39,572 bases of DNA from Stigonema sp964246695 (GTDB lineage Bacteria; Cyanobacteriota; Cyanobacteriia; Cyanobacteriales; Nostocaceae): the NCBI GenBank assembly GCA_964246695.1, contig CAXTSI010000014.1:1-39572 (forward strand). Direction: 5' to 3'. Numbering within the stretch: position 1 is the first letter of the stretch; every line of letters starts with the position of its first letter. A program made the translations under genes and the position numbers. The notes below the pieces were generated by a model that did no database searches, was not told where the DNA came from, and saw only the letters and a list, made by a program, of their open reading frames with translations. Shown here piece by piece: positions 8,225-17,067 of the stretch.

Positions 8225-8959
8225 ATGAGTAAACTGGGCGAATTTTATACAAAGACTTATAACTTGGTTTGTGGTTCTCATCCCAGTCCGAAGCTGTGGC
8301 ATTTTCAATGGTTAGCGGGTAAGGACTTGTATTCAGACTTACGGGAATTATTGCCGACACTTGAAGGACGAGTTTTGGATGTAGGATGTGGTGACAAACC
8401 TTATGGAGTTTGGCTTAATTCAGAAAAAGCTAAGCATATTGGAATTGATGTATACCCAGGGTCACAAGTTGATTTTACAATTAAACCTGGCGATTCATGG
8501 TCTTTTGAAAACTCATATTTTGACGCTGTAATCTGCACTCAAGTATTAGAGCATGTTGCTAATTTGAATGAGACAATACATGAGATAAACCGTGTCTTAA
8601 AACCTGGTGGTCTATTATTAGTTACCGTGCCTTTTATGTATAATCAACATGGCGCTCCAGATGATTATAGGCGTCTTTCTATATATGGAATTAGGAATTT
8701 ATTTGAGAGACATTATAATATAATTCAGGTGAAGCCTCAAGGAGGTACTGGCAGTACAATTGGCATATTGCTTTTAAATTGGGTCGAAATGAATATGAAC
8801 CTCTACAAACTAACTCGCATATTAAAAGCAATTCTTCTTCCTTTTTGGATATTTTTTAGTTTATTAATCAATATAATTGGCTGGTTATTTGATGAAATTG
8901 ATACAACGCAGTCATTTTATGGAAATACTTTGCTACTTGCGAAAAAGTCATGCGATTAA
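8225..8959 (+). CDS. Class I SAM-dependent methyltransferase
   Basis: This cytoplasmic methyltransferase of 244 residues has motif I VLDVGCGDKPYG (about 53-64), an acidic strand-2 end (HIGIDVYPG), and the CTQVLEHVANL and LKPGGLLLVTVPF motifs of the Methyltransf_11 type. A hydrophobic C-terminal stretch (about 200-225) may attach it to the membrane. ATG 8225 is chosen because AGGAAAGGAAGG (8208-8220) immediately precedes it; an in-frame start at 8174 would add 17 residues without such a site. The stop overlaps the next gene by 10 nt, so the two are translationally coupled. It probably methylates a sugar of the repeat unit, but the substrate cannot be read from sequence. Confidence 0.85.
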   Translation: MSKLGEFYTKTYNLVCGSHPSPKLWHFQWLAGKDLYSDLRELLPTLEGRVLDVGCGDKPYGVWLNSEKAKHIGIDVYPGSQVDFTIKPGDSWSFENSYFDAVICTQVLEHVANLNETIHEINRVLKPGGLLLVTVPFMYNQHGAPDDYRRLSIYGIRNLFERHYNIIQVKPQGGTGSTIGILLLNWVEMNMNLYKLTRILKAILLPFWIFFSLLINIIGWLFDEIDTTQSFYGNTLLLAKKSCD

Positions 8960-10059
8960 CATTAGTAATTAGTTCCCTTTCTTCTGGTGGTGCCGAGCGA
9001 GTAATGTCAATCATGGCTAATTATTGGGCAGCAAAAGGTTGGAAAATCACTCTAATGACTTTTGACGACAATACAACACCTCCCTTCTATAATTTGGATT
9101 ACCGTGTTTTGCACCTTCCATTAGGCATAGCTGGCGACTCTCCCAACGCAATTATTAGCATCTGGAATAATTGGCAGCGTATCCGCACATTACGTTCTGC
9201 AATTTGTGACAGTAAGCCTGATACTGTAATTAGCTTTATGGATAAAATTAATGTGCTGACATTACTGGCAACACGATGGTTGAACATACCAGTTTTGGTG
9301 TCAGAGCGCATTGATCCAACAAGGCATTGTATAGGTAAGATTTGGGAACAACTACGACAGTGGACATATCCATTTGCAGATCGCATTGTTGTGCAGACTC
9401 AAAGAATACAGAGTTCTTTTTTCCCTAAATTGCACGCTCGTACCTGTATTATTCCTAATCCAGTTGTATTACCATCGGTAGAAAAAGAATTATTAGACAA
9501 AGTTTTAGGTGAGCGATCGCTCGTTGCTATGGGACGGCTTCAGCAACAGAAAGGCTTTGATTTATTAATACAAGCTTTTGCCAAACTGAAGGATCGATAT
9601 CCACAATGGATACTGACAATTTTAGGAGAAGGCTCATTACGCTCACAGCTAGAATCCTTACGTAGTCAGTTAGGACTGGCTGAACAGATTCATTTTCCTG
9701 GACTGGTAAAAAATACCTCAGAATTTTTAAAGCAGGCGGATCTATTTGTCATGTCTTCCCGTTTTGAGGGTTTTCCTAATGCTCTGTGCGAAGCAATGGC
9801 TTGCGGGTTACCAGTCATTTCTTTTGATTGTCCCAGTGGACCACGAGAAATTATTCGTGATGGTGTAGATGGTGTCTTAGTACCAACTGAAGATGTATCT
9901 GCATTAGCCGCAGCAATGGAACGCCTAATGTCTGACGAACAAGAGCGTAAACGATTAGCTGTTAATGCACCATGTGTAACCCAACGCTTTAGCTTAGAAA
10001 ACGTAATGGGAATGTGGTCAGGATTAATTGAAGAAGTAATAAACGAAGGGAAAAAATGA
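8950..10059 (+). CDS. Glycosyltransferase, family 4
   Basis: This is a GT-B fold retaining glycosyltransferase of 369 residues. The acceptor-side domain starts with LVISSLSSGGAERVM (the GGAER loop of GT4), and the donor domain carries MGRLQQQKGFDLLIQAF (about 195-211) and the E-x7-E motif in FEGFPNALCEAMACG (about 274-288). It is closest in style to GalNAc or galactosyl transferases such as PglH/PglJ, which share the FDCPSGPREII ending. It overlaps the upstream methyltransferase by 10 nt, and its stop overlaps the start of a truncated GT2 reading frame in ATGA. Linkage and sugar are unknown. Confidence 0.92.
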   Translation: MRLTLVISSLSSGGAERVMSIMANYWAAKGWKITLMTFDDNTTPPFYNLDYRVLHLPLGIAGDSPNAIISIWNNWQRIRTLRSAICDSKPDTVISFMDKINVLTLLATRWLNIPVLVSERIDPTRHCIGKIWEQLRQWTYPFADRIVVQTQRIQSSFFPKLHARTCIIPNPVVLPSVEKELLDKVLGERSLVAMGRLQQQKGFDLLIQAFAKLKDRYPQWILTILGEGSLRSQLESLRSQLGLAEQIHFPGLVKNTSEFLKQADLFVMSSRFEGFPNALCEAMACGLPVISFDCPSGPREIIRDGVDGVLVPTEDVSALAAAMERLMSDEQERKRLAVNAPCVTQRFSLENVMGMWSGLIEEVINEGKK

Positions 10060-10136
10060 TGACTCAATATCAGCCCTACCAGTACATATTTACAGTTTTC
10101 ACTCTAACCTATAACCGTGCCCATACGCTTCATTGA
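10056..10136 (+). pseudogene. Stub of a family 2 glycosyltransferase
   Basis: A 26-codon frame begins in an ATGA overlap with the preceding gene and reads FTVFTLTYNRAHTLH before TGA 10134. FTVFTPTYNRAHTL is the characteristic beginning of GT2 (GT-A fold) enzymes, in which the next residues would lead to the donor-binding domain. Nothing recognisable follows before the next gene at 10197, so all but the first two dozen codons seem to have been lost by deletion. Confidence 0.75.
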
Positions 10137-10196
10137 AAAAATAATTTACTGTGATTACCTAATTTTAAATTTAATATTTTTTGAGTGACTTAACTT

Positions 10197-11369
10197 ATGA
10201 GATCTTTTTTAAAAGCAGTAATAGTTATTTTATTTACATCTCTACTGTACGTAGGATTTATAAGTGGAGAAAGCAAACCAATATCCAAGAAACTCATCGA
10301 ATATGGCTGGGACGTGCCTAGCCCTAAATTTGTTCAGCAAAACATTCAGCAGATGGAAAAGCGCCCATTTGACGGAATTGTTATCAGACTCGATAGCGGT
10401 ACTCAGGTTTTCCTACATAAGCCTTATGACAAGCAAAAGTTCAATCAAGAATTAGAAAGCCTGAAAGCAACTAAATTTTCAAAATTCACTCATAATTTCG
10501 TATTGTTGTGGATGACTCCAGAGAAGGGCTGGGATTGGTTTAGCGATAGTGACTGGGCAGCATCAGAGCAAAATATTCATTTATTTGCAGAAATAGTAAA
10601 AAAGGGGCGCTTGACAGGCATCGCTTTTGATCCTGAAGCATATGGTATAAATCCCTGGAATTATTCAGAGGTTCCTAGTGCAAAAGGCAAATCCTTTGGA
10701 CAACACTGGCAGCAAGTACGCAAGCGAGGTGTCCAATTCATGCAGGCACTTCAGAATCAACTACCTAATGTTAAACTTCTTTGCTTTTTCCAAATGAGCA
10801 ATTTATTAGATTTCATGGATGAACCCGATGAAGCAAAGCTGATGAGTAAACTCTCTACACATGCCTATGGTCTTTTGCCTGCATTTTTAAACGGTATCTT
10901 GGATACGGCTCGGTCAAATACAGAGATAATTGACGGGAACGAGGGAGCTTACTACTATTCAGGTCGGGAGCGTTTTTTATCAGCACGCAATATTATCAAA
11001 AAGAAAGCGCTTAATTTGATTGCGCCGGAAAACCATTCAAAATACAGCAATCAAGTTAAATTAGGACATGCTCTCTACATTGATTATCTGTTTGCTCTCG
11101 GTCAACCTAATAAGAAATTACCCAGTAACTACCTGACTTCAGAACAGAGAGCAAAATGGTTGGAACACAACACCTATTATGCCCTTTCCAAATCAGACGA
11201 ATACGTTTGGTGTTATAGCGAGGAAATGAACTGGTGGAAGAATAAAGTGCCAGATGGAGTTGAAAAGGCAATTGTCTCAGCTCGGCAGAAGATAAAAACG
11301 GGAGAGCCTTTGGGTTTTGATATTGAAGAGATGACGCGAAGGGCACAAAAGATGATGCCTAGATCATAA
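10197..11369 (+). CDS. Secreted TIM-barrel-like protein of unknown function (possible glycosidase)
   Basis: I do not recognise a named family. The N terminus (residues 1-23) is a signal peptide or membrane anchor: MRSF, then a hydrophobic run AVIVILFTSLLYVGF. The mature part begins with IEYGWDVPSPKFVQQNI and then DGIVIRLDSG, as in (beta/alpha)8 barrels in which successive strands bear substrate-binding residues. GIAFDPEAYG supplies acidic residues Asp145 and Glu147, and VWCYSEEMNWW near the C terminus supplies Glu342/Glu343; paired acids at strand ends are what a retaining or inverting glycoside hydrolase needs. It is rich in Trp and Tyr, which suits carbohydrate binding. Lying between glycosyltransferases, it could trim or release the polysaccharide in the periplasm. 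Function is inferred from fold-like features and context only. Confidence 0.75.
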   Translation: MRSFLKAVIVILFTSLLYVGFISGESKPISKKLIEYGWDVPSPKFVQQNIQQMEKRPFDGIVIRLDSGTQVFLHKPYDKQKFNQELESLKATKFSKFTHNFVLLWMTPEKGWDWFSDSDWAASEQNIHLFAEIVKKGRLTGIAFDPEAYGINPWNYSEVPSAKGKSFGQHWQQVRKRGVQFMQALQNQLPNVKLLCFFQMSNLLDFMDEPDEAKLMSKLSTHAYGLLPAFLNGILDTARSNTEIIDGNEGAYYYSGRERFLSARNIIKKKALNLIAPENHSKYSNQVKLGHALYIDYLFALGQPNKKLPSNYLTSEQRAKWLEHNTYYALSKSDEYVWCYSEEMNWWKNKVPDGVEKAIVSARQKIKTGEPLGFDIEEMTRRAQKMMPRS

Positions 11370-11418
11370 TCAGTATTTACATGACAAAGTGCTGTAGCTA
11401 GTAAATATTTCTAAGGCA

Positions 11419-12546
11419 ATGAAAAAAAAGATTGTATTTCTGATACGTGACCTTGACTATGGCGGCGCTCAAAGACAATTAGTGACGCTAGTAAAAGGTC
11501 TTGATAAACATAGTTTTGATGTAACTGTTTTATATTTTTACTCTGGTGGTCCTTTAGAAAAAGATCTAAGAGATAGTGGTATTCCAACTATTTCTTTAGA
11601 AAAACAAGGGCGTTGGGATTTAATTCGCTTCTTTCGGCGTCTTATTCAGCATCTGCAACAGATAAATCCTAATGTGTTGCATGGATATCTTGGGGAATCA
11701 AATTTGCTTACTATCTTTTTAAAGCCATTTTTCCCAGCAACATACATGATTTGGGGAATCCGCGATTCTAAAACTGATGCTGCTCTTTATGGTTGGCTAG
11801 GAAGCCTGATTTTCAAAATAGGATGCGTTTTATCGCGCTTTGCTGATCTGATCGTTATCAATTCTCATGCTGGACGAAAATTTTATTTAAACCAAGGATT
11901 TCCAGGTAATAAAATGGTGGTAATTCCTAATGGCATTGATACCGAACGTTTTCAACCGGATCGAGAAGCTGGTGCAAGAGTCCGAAAAGAGTGGGGAATT
12001 TCAGAAGACGCAATTTTGATTGGGTTGGTGGCACGACTAAATCCGATGAAAGATCATCCCACCTTTCTCAAGACAGCGGCTTTATTATGCAAGGAGCGTC
12101 AGGATGTGCGTTTTGTCTGTGTAGGTACTGGCTTAGAAAACTACGCACTCCAACTGTATCAGCTAGCTGAACAGTTAGGTATCTCTGATAAAGTTATTTG
12201 GGCAGGAGCAAGGGCAGATATGTGTGCAGTACATAATGCTCTAGATGTAGCTGTTTCTGCTTCTGCTTACGGCGAAGGATTTTCTAATGTGATTGGAGAG
12301 GCAATGGCTTGTGGCATACCCTGTGTGGTTACAGATGTAGGAGATTCAGCTTGGATTGTTGGTGATACAGGCATAGTTGTGCCGCCTACAAATCCAGAGG
12401 CTTTGGCTACAGGATGCCGCAGTTTAATAGCCTTAACATTACCAGAACGAAACGTATTGCAAGAAAAGGCGAGAATAAAAATATTGGAAAATTTCAGTGT
12501 TTATAAAGTAGTTGTAACTACCCAATTATTTTTAAAATGTAATTAA
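11419..12546 (+). CDS. Glycosyltransferase, family 4
   Basis: This GT-B glycosyltransferase has 375 residues: IVFLIRDLDYGGAQRQL at the N terminus (the GGA(E/Q)R loop), a hinge VVIPNGIDTERFQPD (about 171-185), GLVARLNPMKDHPTFL (about 200-215) in the donor domain, and the E-x7-E motif in GEGFSNVIGEAMACG. The TDVGDSAWIVGDTG segment that follows is nearly shared with the protein at 13807-14970, so the two are paralogues within the cluster. It probably adds one sugar of the repeat unit on the cytoplasmic side. Confidence 0.92.
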   Translation: MKKKIVFLIRDLDYGGAQRQLVTLVKGLDKHSFDVTVLYFYSGGPLEKDLRDSGIPTISLEKQGRWDLIRFFRRLIQHLQQINPNVLHGYLGESNLLTIFLKPFFPATYMIWGIRDSKTDAALYGWLGSLIFKIGCVLSRFADLIVINSHAGRKFYLNQGFPGNKMVVIPNGIDTERFQPDREAGARVRKEWGISEDAILIGLVARLNPMKDHPTFLKTAALLCKERQDVRFVCVGTGLENYALQLYQLAEQLGISDKVIWAGARADMCAVHNALDVAVSASAYGEGFSNVIGEAMACGIPCVVTDVGDSAWIVGDTGIVVPPTNPEALATGCRSLIALTLPERNVLQEKARIKILENFSVYKVVVTTQLFLKCN

Positions 12547-12587
12547 ATTATTCATTTTTTGGTTTAAAAAATATTTGATTCAACCTC

Positions 12588-13814
12588 ATGTATAATCAAG
12601 AAAAAAAAACATATCCCATTAATATTTACCTGTGGAATTGTCTAAAAATTGTTCCATTACCAGTAATTTCTCTATTTATTTACATGGCATTAAAAAGTAC
12701 TGCAATTTTCCCAGATTATATCTCTGAACAACCGTGGCATTCGGCATATCTAGGTTGGTATGATTTTATTCTTGCAGCTTCTATTGCATATAGCATTATA
12801 TCTGGTGCAATTAAAGTAGACAAGGGAAGCTTTTTATTTTTATTAACTTTAGCAATTATTATTGTATTAAGTTTTTTCAGTGCATTTGAACTAGGTGTTG
12901 CATACATTATAGATAGTTTAGTTTATTTATTGAGGTTTTCACTGACATTTTCCCTAGCAAAAGGAATGGTGCATAGGCTAGGAACAAAAGCAACCGAAAG
13001 CCTTTTATTTTTTTTATTCATATTGTTAGCAATTAGTTCTTTATTTGTTCTAAATTTAAGGTTTAGTGAATTTGCCAGGGTTTATGCTGCTGCTATGACA
13101 GTAGCGAGTTTTAGTCAAGTGTCAGCAGTAGTTTGCTTTACTGCCTTTATAAGAAAATATAGAATAATACTATTAATATCATCTATATTTTTACTTTTAA
13201 CATTTAGTAGAACAACGACTATAATCTCTTTAGTGCTATTTGTTATTTATGCCAGAAAAACTAGAATTAATCAGCAAATAAAGTATTATTTACTGGGAGG
13301 TATTTTTATTTGTATATTTTTTAGTATCTTACTTCATTTTGGAGGCGAGGAATTTGCCTCTGTTATTACCGATCGCACAAATACAGAAAGTTTTTCCAAT
13401 TTAAATGACAGATCAGTAATCTGGGCACAAGCTGGGGTTGTTTGGGAAAATGGTTATATTCCTATATTTGGTGTTGGCTTTGATGCTACGCCAAATCTGA
13501 TTATTGAACATACGGATTTGAAATTTCCAGCTTCAAGTGAAGACGAATTGACTCTTGTTAGCATACCCCACTTTCACAGCATTTTTATAGAGTACTTTTT
13601 TGGACTGGGAATTTTATCTACATTTATATTCTTCTACCTATTCAAAAGAATATGGCAAACTTTTTATCATCATTGTTATCCTTCCTTCTTCATTTTTGCT
13701 TTTTTTGTGATGACCCAAGCCATTGATTTTACCTTCTATCAACCAAAAGAGGTAATTATTTGGTCATTCATGTTAGGGCTTGCCGAGGGTCAATGGAGAT
13801 TTGAAAATGGCTAA
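12588..13814 (+). CDS. O-antigen ligase/polymerase (Wzy-like) membrane protein
   Basis: This is a polytopic membrane protein of 408 residues with about ten hydrophobic segments. LLTFSRTTTIISLVLF (about 205-220) matches the (F)SR(G/T) membrane motif of O-antigen ligases and Wzy polymerases, and a large periplasmic loop (about 255-345) ends in HFHSIFIEYFFGLGI, the counterpart of the HN(x)(F/L)xE...GxxG motif. It would polymerise flipped repeat units in the periplasm. WaaL-type ligase activity cannot be excluded from sequence, but position among Wzx/Wzc-type genes favours polymerase. The DNA is strikingly AT-rich, as usual for wzy. The last codons overlap the next gene by 8 nt. Confidence 0.85.
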   Translation: MYNQEKKTYPINIYLWNCLKIVPLPVISLFIYMALKSTAIFPDYISEQPWHSAYLGWYDFILAASIAYSIISGAIKVDKGSFLFLLTLAIIIVLSFFSAFELGVAYIIDSLVYLLRFSLTFSLAKGMVHRLGTKATESLLFFLFILLAISSLFVLNLRFSEFARVYAAAMTVASFSQVSAVVCFTAFIRKYRIILLISSIFLLLTFSRTTTIISLVLFVIYARKTRINQQIKYYLLGGIFICIFFSILLHFGGEEFASVITDRTNTESFSNLNDRSVIWAQAGVVWENGYIPIFGVGFDATPNLIIEHTDLKFPASSEDELTLVSIPHFHSIFIEYFFGLGILSTFIFFYLFKRIWQTFYHHCYPSFFIFAFFVMTQAIDFTFYQPKEVIIWSFMLGLAEGQWRFENG

Positions 13815-14970
13815 CATATTTCTGACAGTTCACATTATTACTGGACTCTCTACTGGTGGTGCGGAAATGATGCTTTATCAGATCCTATCTAAGATGAATC
13901 GAGAGCGCTTTAGTCCGGTTGTAATTTCTCTGATTGATCGTGGCACATTGGGCGATCGCATAGCAGATTTAGGTATCCCAGTTCACACGCTTGGCATGAA
14001 ACCAGGTAAGCCTACAATAGGGTCAATCTGGAAATTAATTCACCAAATTCATCAAATACAGCCTGATATAATTCAAGGCTGGATGTATCACGGTAATTTT
14101 GCAGCACAGGTGGCGAGCGCTTTCACCTTGAAATCAGCACCTGTACTTTGGAACATCCGTCAATCTCTTTATTCATTAAGCTACGAAAAAGTAGGCACAT
14201 CTGCTATTATTAAGCTACTTGCTAAATTATCTAGATTTCCTACAAAAATCCTCTACAATTCGCAAGTCAGTGCTACTCAACATGAGCAACTTGGCTACGA
14301 AATAAATAAAACCTTTGTGATTCCTAATGGGTTTAATACAGAAATCTATATACAATCAGCCGCAGAGCGTAGTAGCATACGCAAAGAATTGGGATTAAAA
14401 AACGAAGCTTTTTTGATAGGTCGAATTGGTCGCTATCATTTCATGAAAGACCATGCTAACTTCCTTGGTGCAGCAGCAACTTTACTGAAGAATTATCCAA
14501 ACGTACATTTTGTGCTGGCTGGTACTGAAATTGACTGGAAAAACCAAAATTTATGCAAAATAATCGATGAGTTAGGAATTGCTGAGTGCATCCACTTACT
14601 TGGTGAACGACAAGATATTCATCGCCTGACTGCTGCACTAGATATTGCTTGTTCTTCTTCTTCTCATGGTGAAGCATTTCCTAATGTGATTGGTGAAGCA
14701 ATGTCCTGCGGTGTGCCTTGTGTGGTTACAGACGTCGGTGATTCAGCCGGGATTGTTGGTGATACAGGAAAAGTTGTACCGTCTGGAGATTCACAGGCAT
14801 TAGCTAATGCTCTTCAAGAGTTAATTGATTTGGGACATAAGGGGAGAGAAGCATTAGGAAAAGCAGCAAGAGTCAGAATTAAGGAATTCTTTTCTTTAGA
14901 CTCCGTGGTGCTTCAGTACGAAACATTGTACGAAAGTTTGTTAGCAAAAAAAATTCAAATCAAAGGTTAA
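13807..14970 (+). CDS. Glycosyltransferase, family 4
   Basis: GT4 enzyme of 387 residues from ATG 13807, which overlaps the wzy-like stop (ATGGCTAA) and has GGAGA about 8 nt upstream; an upstream in-frame TTG at 13780 is less likely. It begins VHIITGLSTGGAEMML, with hinge VIPNGFNTEIY, donor domain IGRIGRYHFMKDHANFL and E-x7-E in GEAFPNVIGEAMSCG. It is a paralogue of the enzyme at 11419-12546, sharing the KDH and TDVGDSAxIVGDTG signatures. Only 5 nt separate it from the asparagine-synthase-like gene, so they are probably co-expressed. Confidence 0.92.
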   Translation: MANIFLTVHIITGLSTGGAEMMLYQILSKMNRERFSPVVISLIDRGTLGDRIADLGIPVHTLGMKPGKPTIGSIWKLIHQIHQIQPDIIQGWMYHGNFAAQVASAFTLKSAPVLWNIRQSLYSLSYEKVGTSAIIKLLAKLSRFPTKILYNSQVSATQHEQLGYEINKTFVIPNGFNTEIYIQSAAERSSIRKELGLKNEAFLIGRIGRYHFMKDHANFLGAAATLLKNYPNVHFVLAGTEIDWKNQNLCKIIDELGIAECIHLLGERQDIHRLTAALDIACSSSSHGEAFPNVIGEAMSCGVPCVVTDVGDSAGIVGDTGKVVPSGDSQALANALQELIDLGHKGREALGKAARVRIKEFFSLDSVVLQYETLYESLLAKKIQIKG

Positions 14971-14975
14971 TAGAA

Positions 14976-16922
14976 ATGTGTGGTATTAGTGGTTTTTGGG
15001 ACACATCTAGACAAATAAGCAATGATCGGCTGCCGATGATTGTGCAGCAGATGTCAAATTCACTAATTCATCGCGGTCCAGATGATGGAGGAAGCTGGGT
15101 AGATATAGAGGTGGGAATTGCCTTGGGACATAGGCGACTAGCAATTGTAGACCTTTCACCATTCGGACACCAGCCGATGATTTCTGCGGATGGTCGCTAT
15201 GTAATTGTGTTTAATGGCGAGGTTTATAACTTTCTAGAGTTGCAGGGGCAACTCAAATCACTAGGACACCGCTTTCGAGGTCATTCTGACACTGAGGTAA
15301 TGCTAGCAAGCTTCAGCCAGTGGGGGGTGTTAGAAGCGACTAAGCGTTTTAATGGGATGTTTGCATTTGCGCTGTGGGATCGTCAAGAGCGGGTTTTGCA
15401 TTTGGGGCGCGATCGCCTGGGCGAAAAGCCACTGTACTATGGCTGGGTAGGTCACACTTTTTTATTTGGCTCTGAGTTAAAAGCACTCAAAGCCCATCCC
15501 GATTTCCAACCAGAAATTAACCGTGATGCTTTAGCGTTGTTTCTCCGTTATTCCGATATCCCTGGACCATTATCCATCTACAAAGGCATCTCTAAATTAC
15601 CACCTGCAACTCTCCTCAGTTGGAATGGTCAAACTGCTCATACCCAACCAGTGCCCTATTGGTCTGCAAGAGTTGCAGCAGAATCAGGTGTTGCTCATCC
15701 CTTTACAGGCTCGGAAACTGAAGCAGTAGCAGAGCTAGAGGCATTATTACAGGATGCCGTAAGGATGCAAATGATTGCCGATGTGCCTTTGGGTGCGTTC
15801 CTCTCTGGAGGGATTGATTCCTCTACAGTAGTAGCCTTAATGCAGACTCAAAGTAGTCAACCAGTGAAAACCTTTAGTATCGGCTTTTATGAAGACCAAT
15901 ACAATGAAGCTAATTATGCCAAGGCTGTAGCACAGCACTTAGGCACAGATCACACAGAACTTTATGTGACTGCAGAAGAGGCAATTGCAGTCATTCCTAA
16001 ACTGCCAAGTTTATATGACGAGCCTTTCTCCGACTCTTCCCAAATTCCCACATTTCTAGTATCTCAGCTTGCCAGACAGCACGTAACAGTCAGTCTTTCC
16101 GGCGATGGTGGCGATGAATTGTTTGCTGGATACAACCGCTATTTCTGGGGTCGCAGCATTTGGCAGAAGGTAGGCTGGATGCCTACGCCAATCCGCTCTG
16201 CTGCTGCTCATGCCTTGACTAGCGTATCACCGGAGACTTGGAACCGTGGTTTTGCGACCTTTGGTGCTGTACTGCCAGCCAAACTTAAGCAGTCACTTAC
16301 TGGTAATAACTTACACAAATTTGCGGAAGTTTTAGCAGCTCCTAATCCAGAGGCAATGTACGCTGGTTTGGTTTCTCACTGGAAGTCCCCAGAACAAATA
16401 GTAATTGCAAGTTCAGAACTTGCAACGGTTTTAAGCGATCGCCAATCTTGGGCACAGTTAGCCGATTTCACTCAACGGATGATGTATCTGGATACGGTAA
16501 CTTATTTACCAGACGATATCCTCGTCAAAGTTGATCGCGCCAGCATGGGTGTGAGTCTAGAAGGTCGGATACCTATGTTAGATCACCGCGTAGTGGAATT
16601 TGCTTGGCGCATACCACTGTCGATGAAAATTCGTAACGGTCAAGGTAAGTGGCTATTGCGTCAAGTTTTGCATAAATATGTCCCACAACAGCTGATCGAT
16701 CGTCCCAAAATGGGCTTTGGTGTGCCGATTGATAGCTGGTTGCGTGGTTCTTTGCGTGAGTGGGCAGAGGAGTTACTTGACGAAAGTCGCTTAGATCAAC
16801 AAGGGTTCTTCAATCCCCAACCGATTCGCCAAAAGTGGAGAGAACATCTAGCAGGTGTTCGTAACTGGCAGTACTATCTCTGGGACGTACTGATGTTCCA
16901 GGCGTGGTTAGACAAACAGTAG
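14976..16922 (+). CDS. asnB: Glutamine-dependent asparagine synthase-like amidotransferase
   Basis: A class II amidotransferase of 648 residues. Cys2 of MCGISGFWD is the catalytic nucleophile of the glutaminase domain (about 1-215), with FNGEVYNF and the RGHSDTEVML region lining the glutamine site. The synthase domain carries the PP-loop LSGGIDSS (about 273-280) and SLSGDGGDELFAGYNRY (about 372-388), the ATP-pyrophosphatase features of AsnB. In polysaccharide clusters such proteins are thought to amidate a uronic acid or other carboxylate of the polymer rather than to make free asparagine. Here a uronic-acid-related epimerase lies 1.1 kb downstream, in line with that idea. All visible key residues are present. 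The family is sure; the true acceptor is unknown. Confidence 0.92.
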   Translation: MCGISGFWDTSRQISNDRLPMIVQQMSNSLIHRGPDDGGSWVDIEVGIALGHRRLAIVDLSPFGHQPMISADGRYVIVFNGEVYNFLELQGQLKSLGHRFRGHSDTEVMLASFSQWGVLEATKRFNGMFAFALWDRQERVLHLGRDRLGEKPLYYGWVGHTFLFGSELKALKAHPDFQPEINRDALALFLRYSDIPGPLSIYKGISKLPPATLLSWNGQTAHTQPVPYWSARVAAESGVAHPFTGSETEAVAELEALLQDAVRMQMIADVPLGAFLSGGIDSSTVVALMQTQSSQPVKTFSIGFYEDQYNEANYAKAVAQHLGTDHTELYVTAEEAIAVIPKLPSLYDEPFSDSSQIPTFLVSQLARQHVTVSLSGDGGDELFAGYNRYFWGRSIWQKVGWMPTPIRSAAAHALTSVSPETWNRGFATFGAVLPAKLKQSLTGNNLHKFAEVLAAPNPEAMYAGLVSHWKSPEQIVIASSELATVLSDRQSWAQLADFTQRMMYLDTVTYLPDDILVKVDRASMGVSLEGRIPMLDHRVVEFAWRIPLSMKIRNGQGKWLLRQVLHKYVPQQLIDRPKMGFGVPIDSWLRGSLREWAEELLDESRLDQQGFFNPQPIRQKWREHLAGVRNWQYYLWDVLMFQAWLDKQ

Positions 16923-17067
16923 TAGTTTCAGTCAATAGTCGCAAATAAACATAAATATCTTGGTTGTCAGTTGTCATTTAAACCGTTGGTTATAAACCAC
17001 CGACTACTGGCATTACCCAGCACTCAGGTTGATTTGCGCCCACTTACTGATAAAGAGGAGAAAAATT

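Noticed and set aside
16975..17010. Hairpin around GGTTATAAACC as terminator after asnB
   Set aside because: The stem is short and imperfect with no U-run, so it was only mentioned in passing.
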